A DNA stretch of 64,000 bases, from contig CM018043.1 in assembly GCA_008638375.1 (NCBI GenBank), forward strand, positions 58,223,510 through 58,287,509, given 5' to 3'. Each line of letters starts with the position of its first letter. The stretch's first letter is position 1. Of the stretch, positions 62,541 to 64,000 are shown in pieces. This DNA is from Nyssa sinensis (Eukaryota; Streptophyta; Magnoliopsida; Cornales; Nyssaceae). A program made the translations under genes and the position numbers. The notes under the pieces are model-generated. The model had not been told where the DNA came from and made no database searches. It was given only the letters and a program-made list of their open reading frames with translations.

Positions 62541-63742
62541 CTCTTAAAAAATATACCTTAATTAGGAATTGCTTGCAAGAGAGAGAGATATGCTTAGTTT
62601 GTGTCCTTTGTACTCTCTATCTTTCTCTCTTTCACACACAAGCAATAAATATATATATATATATGTGTGTGTGTGTGCGCGCGCCTAATTATAAACTATA
62701 TAATATAATATAAATTGCTTTATTTTTTTTTAAGCTTTACAGGTTAGTGTCCTGTCCTTCCCAATACAAAAGCATATTTCAAGACAAACAATATTTTATG
62801 GCTTTAGAAAAATATTATTTTGATGATTTGCAGTGTGAACGAGAGCATAATGAAATCACAAATTGTTTTTGTCATATAGACTTGAAAAGCAATACCAAGT
62901 CGGAGCATCCTGCAGCAACTAAGCTGGCAATCCATTTATTTATTTTATGAATAATTTCATTTTGCCTTGTGTCTCATAAACAATTATCTAATTAAGATGA
63001 ATAGAACTTGCTTCACTTACTCAACAGACATTGGTATCTTTGTTTTGAGAACAAATAATGTAACTATCTATTGTGTTCTCATTAGTCATTTATAATAAAT
63101 AATTAAAATTCTATTTATATAAATAAATGGACTCTTAATTATTTATTGTGACTTTAAGGTAACGGTTTTTGAGTCATAAAAATAATTTATCTGCTTGTGA
63201 AGACAAGGTTGTACATTTAATCATTTCCAAATTTGGTAGTAGTGGGAGCCTTTCACTTTGCTTGCTTTTTTAAATCATTTATTTCATTTTTGTTGTGTGA
63301 TATGACTAAAATTAATTCCACTATTAAGATAAGGATACATGGACATTCAAGTCACGTACAGTCCTAACCATTGATTCAATAGCCCAAATTATAGACTTTT
63401 TGAGACACCTCGATAGTCCATTCACGTCAATTCGGCAAATGTACTGACTTCAGATCTTGCTTTGGTTGCTTGGCCAAATACTACTTTTACGGACACTCTA
63501 GACCTTCAGATTTGATTTATTATTGGAATCCTAAAAGAAATTACCTACTTCAAGCATATTTTGTCTAAATTCAAATCCTGTGATTTACTTTCAAGAAATA
63601 TGATAATTATTATTCTTTGATTTGATTATAAGAGTGACCATCACTGGAACCTCTATGATAATCCGTATTGTCGATTATTTTGCAAGAAATTCCAGTGAGA
63701 ATTTCAACTGTTAGATTGTTTATTTCACTTTTCATCATGTGC

Positions 63743-63910
63743 TTTAAATATATTGTTGTATAACTACACAGTGTCTCAGAAACTTCCTAGTTGGAGAAGA
63801 AGAAGAGATTTGTTTATTCCGCTTTCCACCACAATACTGTGTTTTAAATATATTGTTGTATCTATACACTGTCTCAGAAACTTCTTAGTTCAAGAAGAAG
63901 AAGAAGAAGA
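63743..63910 (+). repeat. 100-base imperfect tandem duplication
   Basis: TTTAAATATATTGTTGTAT at 63743 recurs at 63843, each followed by ACAC(A)(GT)TGTCTCAGAAACTTC(C/T)TAGTT and a GAAGAAGAAG run (longer in the second copy). Confidence 0.75.
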
Positions 63911-64000
63911 AGAGGAAAAGTCTCATTGGACATCCAGTGCATAGTAATCCAAATTTATAATCAAACCAGTTAAGGGCAAGGGCAGCACAACCTTTGACCA

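Larger units (their letters stand above)
61466..64000. other. AT-rich intergenic DNA to the window end
   Basis: Contains (CA)n(TA)n at about 61794-61838, (TA)n at 62290-62322, a compound (TA)(TG)(CG) run at 62649-62684, and an ATGCTA-type MITE remnant. The frame at 62747-62950 (67 codons) is Cys/His-containing but matches nothing I know. No gene is called. Confidence 0.5.

Noticed and set aside
62747..62950. 67-codon frame with Cys and His residues
   Set aside because: The spacing of Cys and His fits no zinc-binding motif I know, and the surroundings are AT-rich with no splice context.

Overview
This window is nuclear DNA from a seed plant, probably a woody eudicot or a related angiosperm. 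The evidence is intron-rich plant genes with GT-AG introns, very AT-rich intergenic DNA, abundant (TA)n, (GA)n and (CA)n microsatellites, tRNA-derived SINEs, MITEs and a Ty1/copia element. I cannot name the species. No operon, CRISPR array, tRNA gene or rRNA gene was seen.

Five host protein-coding loci can be modelled. (1) A PIN-LIKES (PILS) auxin carrier on +, ten coding exons between 3854 and 8380, with one orphan PILS-like exon downstream at 9827-9882. (2) A FAR1-RELATED SEQUENCE (FRS) gene on +, 10931-13129 joined to 17239-17406 across a 4.1 kb intron. (3) A diacylglycerol acyltransferase 2 (DGAT2) gene on -, nine exons from 24992 down to 19231, whose reading frame is broken by two apparent one-base insertions. 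(4) A secreted subtilase (SBT) on +, eleven exons between 41665 and 46220. (5) A small coiled-coil protein of unknown function on -, 48206-47751, probably with a 5' UTR exon near 52342.

The rest is mostly transposon-derived. 1-1317 and 28944-29996 are two copies of one terminal-inverted-repeat element with internal tandem units. 10005-10395, 27184-27700 and 39739-40193 are three copies of a long-armed foldback element. 18144-18594 is a hAT-type MITE with an 8-bp target duplication. 20287-20444 is a SINE inside a DGAT2 intron with a perfect 12-bp target duplication. 38667-39060 is an array of nested hairpins. 40328-41070 plus copies at 42780-42930 and 62355-62540 form another MITE family clustered around the subtilase gene. 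53118-57849 is a full-length but decayed copia element with 223-bp LTRs, a tRNA-iMet primer site and a CTTCC target duplication. 58376-58523 is a 38-bp minisatellite inside an LTR-like sequence.

The host genes do not form a pathway: they concern auxin homeostasis, light-linked transcription, oil synthesis and extracellular proteolysis and are simply neighbours. I did not find a convincing new biological system. The observations most worth checking are the double frameshift in DGAT2, the orphan PILS exon, the hairpin array, and the transition-only divergence of the copia LTRs. Splice sites were assigned by eye from GT/AG signals, reading phase and remembered family sequences; no search or alignment software was run.
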